Virus record (IMG/VR): IMGVR_UViG_3300030329_002202
Span: 1-59,542 of that record
Origin: a virus
Reading direction: 5' to 3' (one strand)
DNA: 59,542 nucleotides
This document shows positions 15,879 through 25,024 of this stretch, one piece after another (position 1 is the first letter of the stretch; each line of letters begins with the position of its first letter). Below the pieces are notes generated by a model. That model did not search any database, was not told the origin of the DNA, and saw only the letters and a list, made by a program, of their open reading frames with translations. The translations under genes and the position numbers were made by a program.

Positions 15879-16529
15879 ATGAAGATACCAAAAAATTATT
15901 TTTTAGTTCAGGTTGAAAAACCATATGATGACACAATTGAATTTAATGGAAGAGAAATTACATTAGATATTAAATTTGACCCATATAAATTTGCTAGACA
16001 ATATGGTATTGTTTATGAGAATCCAGGATGGCTTCCAGAAGGTTTAGAGTTTGATGTTAAAAAAGGGGATAAAATATATTTTCACCATCTTGTTACAGGA
16101 GCTAAACCTGGAGTTACTATAGATAAAAAATTTGAGGATGAGTCTGGGCAGCAACATAAGAGTGCAAATCTTGTAGAGTGGGCAGATGATGAAAATGTGT
16201 ATAAAGTTCATTGGCAACAGATATATGCTAGAGTTAGAGATGGGGAGCTTAAAATGCTGCATCATTGGAATTTTGTGAAACAAAAGACTGAGTCTGAGGA
16301 TAGTATAAAAACAAAATCTGGAATCTTTATGAAACCTGAGGTTGAAGATATAACTCTACATGGAAATATAGTATATATGAACGATTGGTTAAAAGACCAG
16401 GGTGTTAAGATAGGAGATGAAGTTATATTTTCAGAAAACTCAGAATATGACATGAAAATAGAAGGAGAAAAACTTTTAAGAATGAGAAATGAAGATATAT
16501 TAGCATTATACAACAATGAAGGAAAGTAA
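15879..16529 (+). CDS. Tandem GroES-like co-chaperonin
   Basis: 216 aa. The C-terminal part (about 150-212) follows the Cpn10 pattern: VKIGDEVIFSENSEYDMKI then GEKLLRMRNEDILALY, close to the GroES ending G-x-x-Y-L-I-V-R-E-S-D-I-L-A. The N-terminal part (about 5-125) also has a Cpn10-like core with VKKGDKIYFHH and a later beta strand NVYKVHWQQIYARV. This suggests two Cpn10-like units in one chain, comparable in function to T4 gp31, which folds the capsid with host GroEL. It lies just upstream of terminase and capsid genes. Domain boundaries are approximate. Confidence 0.65.
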   Translation: MKIPKNYFLVQVEKPYDDTIEFNGREITLDIKFDPYKFARQYGIVYENPGWLPEGLEFDVKKGDKIYFHHLVTGAKPGVTIDKKFEDESGQQHKSANLVEWADDENVYKVHWQQIYARVRDGELKMLHHWNFVKQKTESEDSIKTKSGIFMKPEVEDITLHGNIVYMNDWLKDQGVKIGDEVIFSENSEYDMKIEGEKLLRMRNEDILALYNNEGK

Positions 16530-16800
16530 TAAATCATATGTACAAAGAACCTTACAGGACCTTATAGACTCTTCTAAAGAGGCTGTAGCAATACTTATAG
16601 AAGATATAAGAACACCATTAGACCCTGATTTATCAGATGAGAAAAGAAGGAATGCTATTAAAGCAAAAAAAGAATGTTTTTTAGATGCTCAAGAAATACT
16701 TATAGGTATATCTAAATTAGAAGCACAGATAGTAGAGGGAGATTTTAAAGAAGAAAAAGATTTTGAAAAGGGATTAGCAGAGAAATTCGCAAAAAGATAA
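16516..16800 (+). CDS. Putative small terminase subunit
   Basis: 94 aa, helical and highly charged (DLSDEKRRNAIKAKKECFLD). It starts within the 3' end of the GroES-like gene (14-nt overlap) and ends 3 nt before the large terminase. Position and helical composition are the main evidence for a TerS role. No clear helix-turn-helix is visible. Confidence 0.55.
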   Translation: MKESNKSYVQRTLQDLIDSSKEAVAILIEDIRTPLDPDLSDEKRRNAIKAKKECFLDAQEILIGISKLEAQIVEGDFKEEKDFEKGLAEKFAKR

Positions 16801-16803
16801 AAT

Positions 16804-18873
16804 ATGTCTAAACAAATTATTCTAAATGTAAGAAGTTTAGGGGACATAATAGAAATCCAAGGATTAAAAATACAACTACCAAAAAAGCCTAAAAAAAAAG
16901 ATATATTATTTTCTGATAAGAAAAAGGCTGAACAAAGGTGGGTTAGGGAAGAAATGCCCAAAAATTTAAATAGAGATACAGCAGTAGATTATTACGATTA
17001 TATTGAACGAGAGTTCATAAGAAGAAGAGAGGGATTGTGGTTTATGAATAATGGTGAGGCTACCTACATAACAGGTAGTCATTATATGTTTATACAGTGG
17101 TCTAATATAGATGTTGGTTACCCTGATTATAGAGATGCTAATAGAAAGTTTTTTTTATTCTGGGAAGCTTGTAAAATAGACCCAAATTCTATGGGTATGT
17201 GTTTCCTTAAAAATAGACGTTCTGGATTCTCATATATGGCTAGTGCTGAGATGGTTAACTTAGCAACACAAACCTACGAGTCTAACTTTGGTTTATTATC
17301 TAAAACAGGTTCTGATGCTAAGACAATGTTTACAGACAAGGTTGTTAGGATATATAGAAGGTATCCATTTTTTTTCCAACCTATACAGGATGGTTCCAGT
17401 AATCCAAGAGTAGAATTAGCATTTAGGGAACCAGCTAAAAAAATAACAAAGAAAAGTAAATATATACAAAAATCAGATGCTCTTAATACTGTTATTGACT
17501 GGAGAAATACAGCAGATAATAGTTATGATGGTATGAAACTAAAACTACTTGTTCATGATGAGGCAGGGAAATGGACAGGCTCTACTTCTATAGCTAAAAA
17601 CTGGTCAGTAACACAAACATGTCTTCTTCTTGGTAGAAAAATTGTAGGTAAATGTATGATGGGTTCTACTGCTAATAAATTAGAAGATGGTGGTTTAGAA
17701 TATAAAAATTTATATTATGATTCTGATGTAACAGACAAAGATTTAAATAGAAGAACTAAATCTGGGTTATATTCTTTGTTTATACCTGCAGAAGAAAATC
17801 TAGAAGGCTTTATTGATGAGTATGGTTTTTCTGTAACAGAAACTCCTAAAAAACCAGTAATGGGGATGGATGGTGTAAATATAGATGTTGGTTCAAGGGA
17901 TTATATAAAAAACAGAAGAGATGGGTTAAAGAATAATACTAATGAGCTGTCTGAGTTTAAAAGACAGTTTCCATTTACTTCAGAAGAGGCTTTTAGAAAT
18001 GACTCATTGTCTAGCGTTTTTGATGTTGAAAGAATATATCAACAAATGGACTATAACGAGGTGACAGAAAATCTAACAACAAAAGGAGATTTTATTTGGA
18101 AGAATGGTGTTCAAGATAGTGAAGTTATATGGATACCTAACAATAAGGGGAAGTGGGAGATATGCTGGGTTCCTGATGAAGATAAAAGAAATCTTATAAA
18201 CGTAAAGTATACTAAAAAAACCCCAGGAAATTCATTAAATCTTGTTGCTGGTTGTGACCCCTATGACCACGACACAACAACAGATGGTAGAAGGTCTAAC
18301 GCTGCTTGTCATGTTTATCATAAATTCACCATGGATGAGAATGCCCCCTCTCAACAATTTGTCTGCGAATATATTTATAGACCACCTAAAGCAGATATAT
18401 TTTATGAAGACATGATAAAGCAGTGTGTATTTTATGGATGCCCAATACTTATTGAGAATAATAAAATAGGTATAATAAAGTATTTTGAAAGAAGAGGTTA
18501 TTATGAATACTTAATGGATAGGCCTGAATCTACTCACACAGATTTTAGTAAGAAACAACAAACAAAGGGTATACCTGGTTCAGGGGTGGCTGTAATTAAT
18601 GCTCAAGCTGAAGCTGTAGCCACCTATATATATGACCATGTTGGTATAAAACCTGATACAGGAGAGATTGGAAAATGCTATTTTAATAGGCTTTTAGATG
18701 ACTGGAGTAGGTTCGATATAGGAAATAGAACTAAATTTGATGCAACAATTAGTTCTAGCCTGGCATTATTGGCATCACAAAAATTCGTTAAAATTAAGGA
18801 AGAATTGCCAAAATTTGTTAAATTTGTAAAAACTTATAATAATATGGGTAATCTATCTAAAAAAATACGATAA
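16804..18873 (+). CDS. terL: Large terminase subunit
   Basis: 689 aa, usual size for TerL. A Walker A-like loop FLKNRRSGFSYM lies near residue 134, deviating from GxxxxGKT. Walker B LKLLVHDEAG lies near 249-257. The nuclease domain has AGCDPYDHD near 483, LIENNK near 549 and a final FDATISS near 645, fitting a three-acid RNase-H-type metal site. It is directly followed by portal (0-nt gap). It translocates DNA into the head and cuts the concatemer. Confidence 0.9.
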   Translation: MSKQIILNVRSLGDIIEIQGLKIQLPKKPKKKDILFSDKKKAEQRWVREEMPKNLNRDTAVDYYDYIEREFIRRREGLWFMNNGEATYITGSHYMFIQWSNIDVGYPDYRDANRKFFLFWEACKIDPNSMGMCFLKNRRSGFSYMASAEMVNLATQTYESNFGLLSKTGSDAKTMFTDKVVRIYRRYPFFFQPIQDGSSNPRVELAFREPAKKITKKSKYIQKSDALNTVIDWRNTADNSYDGMKLKLLVHDEAGKWTGSTSIAKNWSVTQTCLLLGRKIVGKCMMGSTANKLEDGGLEYKNLYYDSDVTDKDLNRRTKSGLYSLFIPAEENLEGFIDEYGFSVTETPKKPVMGMDGVNIDVGSRDYIKNRRDGLKNNTNELSEFKRQFPFTSEEAFRNDSLSSVFDVERIYQQMDYNEVTENLTTKGDFIWKNGVQDSEVIWIPNNKGKWEICWVPDEDKRNLINVKYTKKTPGNSLNLVAGCDPYDHDTTTDGRRSNAACHVYHKFTMDENAPSQQFVCEYIYRPPKADIFYEDMIKQCVFYGCPILIENNKIGIIKYFERRGYYEYLMDRPESTHTDFSKKQQTKGIPGSGVAVINAQAEAVATYIYDHVGIKPDTGEIGKCYFNRLLDDWSRFDIGNRTKFDATISSSLALLASQKFVKIKEELPKFVKFVKTYNNMGNLSKKIR

Positions 18874-21360
18874 ATGGAATTTATAGAAAATGCTTTTGAA
18901 AAAATAAAAAAGGTAGGTGGATACCCAAGTCCATTCGCAACACCAGAAGAAAAGGAAAAAAACGAATATGGATTAGCTTATTTCAAAAAAATGTATCATG
19001 ACTGGAAAGATAATGCTGACATGAAAGTTGACAGCAGAAGGTCTAGGTATGTTAAATCTAGAAGTTACGCACAAGGTTCTCAAAATGTTTCTAAGTATAA
19101 AGATTTGTTGGATGCACAAGGAGATACATCATATTTAAATCTAGACTGGACACCAGTAAATATAATTCCTAAATTTGTTGATTTAATAGTTAACGACTTA
19201 TCTAATCAAGAATATGAAATTGTAGCAAATGCTATAGACCCTATATCAGAGACATTAAGGGAAAGAGATAAGAAATCTCTTTTTGCTAAAATGTTGGTTC
19301 ATCCAGGAATGAAAGAATTGAGTAAAGCTACTGGATACGATTTACAAAAAAAGGGATATGTCCCCCAAAACCAAGAGGAGTTAGATATTCATATGGCTCT
19401 TAACTATAAGCAGTCAACAGAAATAGCTGTAGAAAATGGTATCAAATTTGTTATGGACATTAATAATTATGATGGAATTAAGAAATCAATGATTAGAGAC
19501 CTAGTTGTTTGTGGTATTGGTGCTTGTAAAACAACTATAGACCCAAACACTGGGGTTAAGATAAAACATGTAGACCCTGCTAATCTAGTTACATCTTACA
19601 CAAACAATGAAGATTACAGTGATATTCAACACGCTGGAGAAGTGTATACCATAACTATAGGTGAATTAAAAAGAATAGCAGGAGACCAATTGAGTGAGCA
19701 GGATTATGAGAAGATAGCAAAAGAGTTTGCAGGAAAAAATCACAATGACCAGATAAGTCCTAATTATGAATCATACATGAATGAGTATCAAGATGAGTTT
19801 GAATATGATAAATATAGGGTGACAATAATGGACGCTGAGTTTATGTCTGTTAATCAAATCAAGTATGAAAAAAAGAAAAATGCTTATGGTGGTTATACTG
19901 TAACTAAGAAAAAGGGTAAATATAAAAAGCCTAAGAAATCTAAATTTGAAAGAGAACTTATACAAACATCTGTTAAAGTTGTTTATTCAGGAAAATGGAT
20001 TGTTGGAACTGATTATGTTATAAACTATGGTTTGGCTAAAAACATGATGAGAAATAAATCTAACTTAACAGAAACAAAATTATCATATATTATATATGCA
20101 CCAGGCACACATAAAATGGTGAATAAGTCAATGGTCGAAAGAATGATTCCATTTGCAGACCAAATACAGCTTGCACATTTAAAACTTCAACAGGTAATAG
20201 CAAAAGCTAGACCTAAGGGGGCAGCATTTGAATTAGGCTCATTAGAAAATGTATCTAAAGGTGATGGTGGTTCATTCACCCCTTTAGAGTTGCAGGAAAT
20301 ATATGACCAGACAGGTAATATATATTATAGAACAATGAGTGACACAGGAGAGGCCTCTGGTGCAGTTCCTGTTCAAGAATTAGAGAATGGTATTGGTGGA
20401 GATATGGAAAAGCTTATATCTATATATGCTCATAATTTAAATATGATTCGTGATGTGACTGGTGTTAATGAAGCTAGGGAGGGTGCTAAACCACCAAGTG
20501 AAGCTTTGGTTGGTGTTCAAAAATTACAAATAATAGCGTCTAATAATGCTACTAAGAATATAAATGATGGTTATTTAAGTATAACAAAGAGGGTCTCTGA
20601 GTGTACTGTTATGAGACTACAAGACGTTTTAGAAAGCAAAAAGAAGAAGAAGTCTTATATGAATGCTTTAGGTAAATCAACAGTATCTATGTTTGGGGTT
20701 AATAAAGATATATCTTTACATGAGTTTGGAATAACTCTTGATGTAGCACCAGATGAGGAGGAGAAGCAACAGTTAGAAGCTAACCTACAAATGTCTTTAG
20801 CTCAAAAGGAAATAAGACTAGAAGATGTTATAACAATAAGAAGAGTTAAAAATGTAAAGCTTGCTAATCAGGTTTTAATGTTTAGAAGAAAGAAGTATCA
20901 AGAAGAGGAAGAGAGAAAAGCTAAAGAGGCACAAAAAATGAATGCTGAAATACAGAGACAAGCTAATGAACAACAGTCTCAGTTAAAGATGCAGGAAGTA
21001 CAAAGCATGGCTCAAGTTGAACAAGCTAAAATAAATTCAAAAGCTCAAGCTGAGTTACAAAGGTTGGAAGCAGAATTTACTTTAAAGAATCAACTAGAAG
21101 ACATGAATCACCAAAGAAGGATGAAAGAGATTGCTCTTAATAATTCTGGAAAAAAAGATGTAGCTGACGTATCAGGTAAAATAAAATTAGATGCACAAGA
21201 TAAAGCTGCCTATAATCAATCTAGGTTGGTGGAGCAAAAAAGAGATAGGGCACTGCCTTTAACTGATGTTGTATCAGACCCTAGCATGCCTAAAGCTATG
21301 CCTAGGATTATAGAGGAATCAGGTCCAAAAGAAAACCCAATGCCAAATATTTTAAAATAA
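18874..21360 (+). CDS. Portal protein
   Basis: 828 aa, located between TerL and the scaffold gene. Residues 1-200 and 230-600 match a portal pattern, with MSDTGEASGAVPVQELENG and NLNMIRDVTGVNEAREGAKP as landmark segments. The C-terminal part (about 655-775) is a long Q/E/A/K-rich coiled coil (QANEQQSQLKMQEV and repeats), larger than in most portals. It would form the dodecameric packaging and ejection channel. Start ATG follows TerL without spacer. Confidence 0.85.
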   Translation: MEFIENAFEKIKKVGGYPSPFATPEEKEKNEYGLAYFKKMYHDWKDNADMKVDSRRSRYVKSRSYAQGSQNVSKYKDLLDAQGDTSYLNLDWTPVNIIPKFVDLIVNDLSNQEYEIVANAIDPISETLRERDKKSLFAKMLVHPGMKELSKATGYDLQKKGYVPQNQEELDIHMALNYKQSTEIAVENGIKFVMDINNYDGIKKSMIRDLVVCGIGACKTTIDPNTGVKIKHVDPANLVTSYTNNEDYSDIQHAGEVYTITIGELKRIAGDQLSEQDYEKIAKEFAGKNHNDQISPNYESYMNEYQDEFEYDKYRVTIMDAEFMSVNQIKYEKKKNAYGGYTVTKKKGKYKKPKKSKFERELIQTSVKVVYSGKWIVGTDYVINYGLAKNMMRNKSNLTETKLSYIIYAPGTHKMVNKSMVERMIPFADQIQLAHLKLQQVIAKARPKGAAFELGSLENVSKGDGGSFTPLELQEIYDQTGNIYYRTMSDTGEASGAVPVQELENGIGGDMEKLISIYAHNLNMIRDVTGVNEAREGAKPPSEALVGVQKLQIIASNNATKNINDGYLSITKRVSECTVMRLQDVLESKKKKKSYMNALGKSTVSMFGVNKDISLHEFGITLDVAPDEEEKQQLEANLQMSLAQKEIRLEDVITIRRVKNVKLANQVLMFRRKKYQEEEERKAKEAQKMNAEIQRQANEQQSQLKMQEVQSMAQVEQAKINSKAQAELQRLEAEFTLKNQLEDMNHQRRMKEIALNNSGKKDVADVSGKIKLDAQDKAAYNQSRLVEQKRDRALPLTDVVSDPSMPKAMPRIIEESGPKENPMPNILK

Positions 21361-21363
21361 TCG

Positions 21364-21392
21364 TTGTTTGTTAATAAATTTTAATATATTTG
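21364..21392 (+). promoter_or_regulatory. Promoter before scaffold/capsid genes
   Basis: TTG at 21364-21366 (within TTGTTTG), 18 nt spacer, then perfect TATATTTG at 21385-21392. A 32-nt leader follows, with an AATTTAATTTAAT box (21407-21419) just before the ATG at 21425. It fits the Bacteroidetes -33/-7 promoter. It would boost scaffold and capsid expression. Confidence 0.8.
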
Positions 21393-21424
21393 CAAAAAGT
21401 AATAACAATTTAATTTAATACAAT

Positions 21425-22630
21425 ATGAGTGAAGAAAAACTAGATGTAGCCAGTGAATTTGCAGATTTAACTGGTGCAGATATAGAGATTTCACATGAAT
21501 CTCAGTCAAATGAAAATAACGAAGATTCTCAATTAGGTAATAATATAATTGATTTGACTGGAGATGTAAGTGAAACAGAACAATCAAAATCGCCTTTGGA
21601 AATGGCTATTGAAAGCGAAAGTCCAGAGGAGGTGGTAGAAAGCTCTTTGAAATCAGATTCTCGTACTGATGAGAATGAACCAGAAGTTACCCCTGAGGCC
21701 CAGGAAGCACCTGAGGAGCAGGAGTATCGTGAGCCAGATAATGATTCGTATGATAAAACTCTATCTATGTTAAACGAAACGTATAACACAGATTATGATA
21801 ATTTAGACGATTTATTAGATGACTTAGAAGGCGAGAATAGGCCAGGTTTTGCTAGCGAACAGCTAGAAGAACTTAATAGATTTGTTTCTGAAACAGGAAG
21901 GAGTGCACAGGATTACTTTAAAACACAAACTCAGAATTATGACGAAATGTCTGACGCTGAGGTTATAAAGGAATACTTGTCTCTAGAAAACCCAGAACTT
22001 AATCAGGAAGAAATAGACCTATTTTACAATAGTACATACAAGCAGGATGAGGATAAATACAGCTCAGAAGAAACCCAGTTGGGAAAAATTCATCTTAAAA
22101 GAGATGTCTCTAAAGCAAGAGGTGAGTTGAAAGAACTTCAGGAAGAGTATTGGTCACCAGACGAAACTAGTGACACATATTCTGATGAAGAAATTCAACA
22201 AATTGAAAGGCAACATGAGGAATCAAGAGAGGAATTTTATGACCAAATGGATAAGGAGTTAGATAGCATTGAATCTTTAACTTTTCAAATTAATGAAAAT
22301 GAAAGTTTTGATTATAAACTAACAGAAGAAGATAAACAAGTTGTAGGAGAGGCATTATCTAATTTAGATGATTTTTTCTCTCCATATATGGATGAGCAGG
22401 GAAATATAGATAGAGAAAGTTTAGCTTTAGACATGATGGCTATGAAGCTGCAAGGCAATATAGTTAAAAGTGTTGCTAGTCAATACAGGTCTAAAGGTTC
22501 TGAACAAGTCCTTAAACAGATTAAGAATCCATCTTTTGAACCTGCTAAAGTAACTGATAACAAGAGTAATAACTCTGTAGATAAACAAATAAGTGACCAA
22601 ATTTTTGGTGACTCAACTCTATGGGGTTAA
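21425..22630 (+). CDS. Scaffold-like protein
   Basis: 401 aa, strongly acidic (Glu/Asp/Ser/Gln-rich), predicted helical/disordered, lacking enzymatic motifs. Position directly before the capsid gene and composition (DNLDDLLDDLEGENRP, long charged helices) fit a scaffolding protein. The C-terminal end has more basic and hydrophobic residues, a possible capsid-binding tip. It has its own promoter and a 32-nt leader. Confidence 0.75.
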   Translation: MSEEKLDVASEFADLTGADIEISHESQSNENNEDSQLGNNIIDLTGDVSETEQSKSPLEMAIESESPEEVVESSLKSDSRTDENEPEVTPEAQEAPEEQEYREPDNDSYDKTLSMLNETYNTDYDNLDDLLDDLEGENRPGFASEQLEELNRFVSETGRSAQDYFKTQTQNYDEMSDAEVIKEYLSLENPELNQEEIDLFYNSTYKQDEDKYSSEETQLGKIHLKRDVSKARGELKELQEEYWSPDETSDTYSDEEIQQIERQHEESREEFYDQMDKELDSIESLTFQINENESFDYKLTEEDKQVVGEALSNLDDFFSPYMDEQGNIDRESLALDMMAMKLQGNIVKSVASQYRSKGSEQVLKQIKNPSFEPAKVTDNKSNNSVDKQISDQIFGDSTLWG

Positions 22631-22674
22631 AAGTGTATTAAAATAAATTATTAAAAACTTAAAATTATTAAATT

Positions 22675-24078
22675 ATGGCAAGTGTAAGTTTAGGTTCTGG
22701 GATGATATTAAATCCAACAAGTGTTGCATTAGCAACCCAGGACAATTACGTAAGTGCTCTAACTACTGCTGCTTTAGCTATGCATAAGCGAGACGTAGAC
22801 GAGAACTTTGTCAAGAGGTATGGTAATCAAGGTATTACTGGACTTCTTGAATTAGTGGGTGCTAAAAAAGAATGTACCCAAACAAAATTTGAACATTATG
22901 AAGAGGCGTTTATTCACAACGTTGTAAAATTATCAACAACAGGAACAGGTTTTTCTGCTAATACTGCATACCACTTTGAGTATACAGAGCAGGACAATAC
23001 AGACCAGTTAAATGGCGACCAATCTATTGGTTCTAATACTGATACACCAGTGAGAGCTGGAGACATCTTATTAGCTCCTAATGGAGAGTTAGGTTATGTA
23101 ACTGCTGTTGCTTCTGATGGTGATGTTGATGCTCAAGCATTTGATGGAACTTGGTCTCTAAGTGCTTCTACAGAATATGAATTTGCTATTATAGGTAACA
23201 TGTGGGCTGAGAATACAGACCAACCTTCATCTTTAATGCCTAGAATCCATACATATACAAATGAATGTATGATTATTAAGGAATCGTTTGAGGTGTCAGG
23301 TACTGAAGCTACTAACGTGGTCTATTTTAAAGTAGATAACGAAAAGATGGGTTCAGGTTATTTATGGTACCTAAAAGGTGAGGCTGATACTTATAAAAGA
23401 TTCTTAGATTATTGTGAGTTGCAATTAATCATGGGTCAAACAAATTCTAATACTGGTATTTCAACTTTAACTTCAACTGAAGGTTTACTTTCTTTCATTG
23501 AGAATAAAGGTCAGTCTATGGATTTAGGTTCTGCTTCAATTACTATGGCAGACTTTGACGCTATGGTTAAGTCTTTAGATAAATATAGAGGTGCTAAAGA
23601 GATGGCTCTTTACGCTGGTATTGATTTATCTTTAGATATTGACGATTTATTAGCTGCTCAAGGTGCTTATGCTGCTGGTGGTGCTAACTATGGTACGTTC
23701 CAAAATAAGAAAGATATGGCTCTAAACTTAGGGTTTAACTCTTTCACTAGAGGTGGATATACATTCCATAAGAAAACTTATGATGTGTTTAATCACCCTA
23801 AATTATTAGGAGCTTCTGGTATGAACTACGCAGGATATGGTATGTGTATTCCTATGGATACTCAAAGAGATGCTAAGAGTGGTTCAAAGATACCATCACT
23901 TAGAATCAGATATAAAGCTGCAAATGGTTATTCAAGAGAAATGGAGCACTGGTTAACAGGTTCTGCTGTTCTTAAGAATAAGACTAATTCTGAAGATAAC
24001 TTGAAGTCTCACTATAGAACTGAGAGAGGATTTGAAGGGTTTGCACCTAACAGATTTATGTTAATCAAGAAATCTTAA
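22675..24078 (+). CDS. Major capsid protein
   Basis: 467 aa. Position after portal and scaffold, size, and segments such as MASVSLGSGMILNPTSVAL and FTRGGYTFHKKTYDVFNHP are consistent with a HK97-like major capsid protein. An internal stretch (VRAGDILLAPNGELGYVTAV) resembles part of the modular VGD domain found in tail proteins. The A/T-rich leader AAATTATGG gives efficient initiation. No obvious N-terminal pro-domain. Confidence 0.85.
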   Translation: MASVSLGSGMILNPTSVALATQDNYVSALTTAALAMHKRDVDENFVKRYGNQGITGLLELVGAKKECTQTKFEHYEEAFIHNVVKLSTTGTGFSANTAYHFEYTEQDNTDQLNGDQSIGSNTDTPVRAGDILLAPNGELGYVTAVASDGDVDAQAFDGTWSLSASTEYEFAIIGNMWAENTDQPSSLMPRIHTYTNECMIIKESFEVSGTEATNVVYFKVDNEKMGSGYLWYLKGEADTYKRFLDYCELQLIMGQTNSNTGISTLTSTEGLLSFIENKGQSMDLGSASITMADFDAMVKSLDKYRGAKEMALYAGIDLSLDIDDLLAAQGAYAAGGANYGTFQNKKDMALNLGFNSFTRGGYTFHKKTYDVFNHPKLLGASGMNYAGYGMCIPMDTQRDAKSGSKIPSLRIRYKAANGYSREMEHWLTGSAVLKNKTNSEDNLKSHYRTERGFEGFAPNRFMLIKKS

Positions 24079-24105
24079 TTATTAACCTTTTAAAAGTTTT
24101 ATAAC

Positions 24106-24504
24106 ATGGAAAAAAATGTTGAAAAGTTTTTCTACTTTCAAGAAGCTAAGGCAGGGGGAAATGTAGCAGCAGATGAAGTTGCTATGTACAAGGTCTCTGA
24201 CTTTTTGGGTTTTGATACTCAAGCTGGCGACACTAATGGCACAACTCTAAATATGAGATTCAAACCTATGAAAAGGTCTGCTCTTGTTACTGATGAGGGT
24301 GGTGTTGGTGAAGAAACAGATGTTATGGTGTTAACTGTTACAGCTAATACTCAGAAATCTGTTATGGCTAGTATTCTTGATAAGATAAACGAACCTTTTT
24401 CCAGGGATAATGGTTTTATTGTGGTTGCAGATGTAGTTGGGTCTGAGTTTTTAAATAGTAATATAACAAGTGTTGTAGCGACATTAAGAGCTGCTACAGC
24501 TTAG
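24106..24504 (+). CDS. Paralog A, capsid decoration-type protein
   Basis: 132 aa, directly after the capsid gene. It starts EKNVEKFFYFQEAKAGG and carries MYKVSDFLGFDTQ, LTVTANTQKSVMASIL and INEPFSRDNGFIVVADV. The following gene has a matching layout (INTPNNKSNGFAVIMDA), so the pair arose by tandem duplication. Likely a head decoration or tube protein. Exact role unknown. Confidence 0.7.
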   Translation: MEKNVEKFFYFQEAKAGGNVAADEVAMYKVSDFLGFDTQAGDTNGTTLNMRFKPMKRSALVTDEGGVGEETDVMVLTVTANTQKSVMASILDKINEPFSRDNGFIVVADVVGSEFLNSNITSVVATLRAATA

Positions 24505-24529
24505 TATTAATCTTTAAAATTATATAAAT

Positions 24530-24910
24530 ATGAAAATGTTATATTTTATGAACGCCTCAGATGGAAACTTCAACTCAAACACAAGCACTGCACCAGACGC
24601 AGTGTGCTATCCACTTTCTAAATTGAAAGGTGTGGTATCTAAAGATGCTGATGAACTTGATTTGTACTTTGACTCTGCTCAAGCAGCAGGTACAGATGAA
24701 GCTAACGACACTTCAGGTACTGACAAGATAACTATAGAATTTACTACTGACGATGCTCACAAAGCAGCGTTTAGAGATATTGTAGAAGTTATTAATACAC
24801 CTAACAATAAGAGTAATGGATTTGCTGTGATTATGGACGCTGCCAACTCTATCAAGCCTAGTGCTGATATTGTTCAAGCTTTCACAATACTGACTGATAA
24901 CCCTGCTTAA
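24530..24910 (+). CDS. Paralog B, capsid decoration-type protein
   Basis: 126 aa, 25 nt after its paralog. MLYFMNASDGN and INTPNNKSNGFAVIMDA match paralog A. Divergence is high, suggesting an old duplication and division of roles. A strong GC hairpin follows the gene. A third, more distant member is on the minus strand at 668-976. Confidence 0.7.
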   Translation: MKMLYFMNASDGNFNSNTSTAPDAVCYPLSKLKGVVSKDADELDLYFDSAQAAGTDEANDTSGTDKITIEFTTDDAHKAAFRDIVEVINTPNNKSNGFAVIMDAANSIKPSADIVQAFTILTDNPA

Positions 24911-24960
24911 TAGGTAACTGTCTTGAAATGATATATAGGCAGTCTAAAGAACATATCTAA

Positions 24961-24983
24961 GGAGGGGGAGTTTCTCCTCCTCC
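24961..24983 (+). promoter_or_regulatory. Strong GC hairpin after capsid/decoration genes
   Basis: GGAGGGGGAG (24961-24970), loop TTT, CTCCTCCTCC (24974-24983): a 10-bp stem with one G-T pair. No T-run follows, so it is more likely an mRNA stabiliser/processing site or weak terminator that protects the abundant capsid transcript. Confidence 0.65.
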
Positions 24984-25024
24984 AAAGGTATCTTAATTTA
25001 ATTTTTAATTTAATATTTAATAAA

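Noticed and set aside
24961-24983. Calling the GC hairpin a terminator
   Set aside because: It lacks a following T-run, so it is listed as a hairpin of unknown regulatory role.
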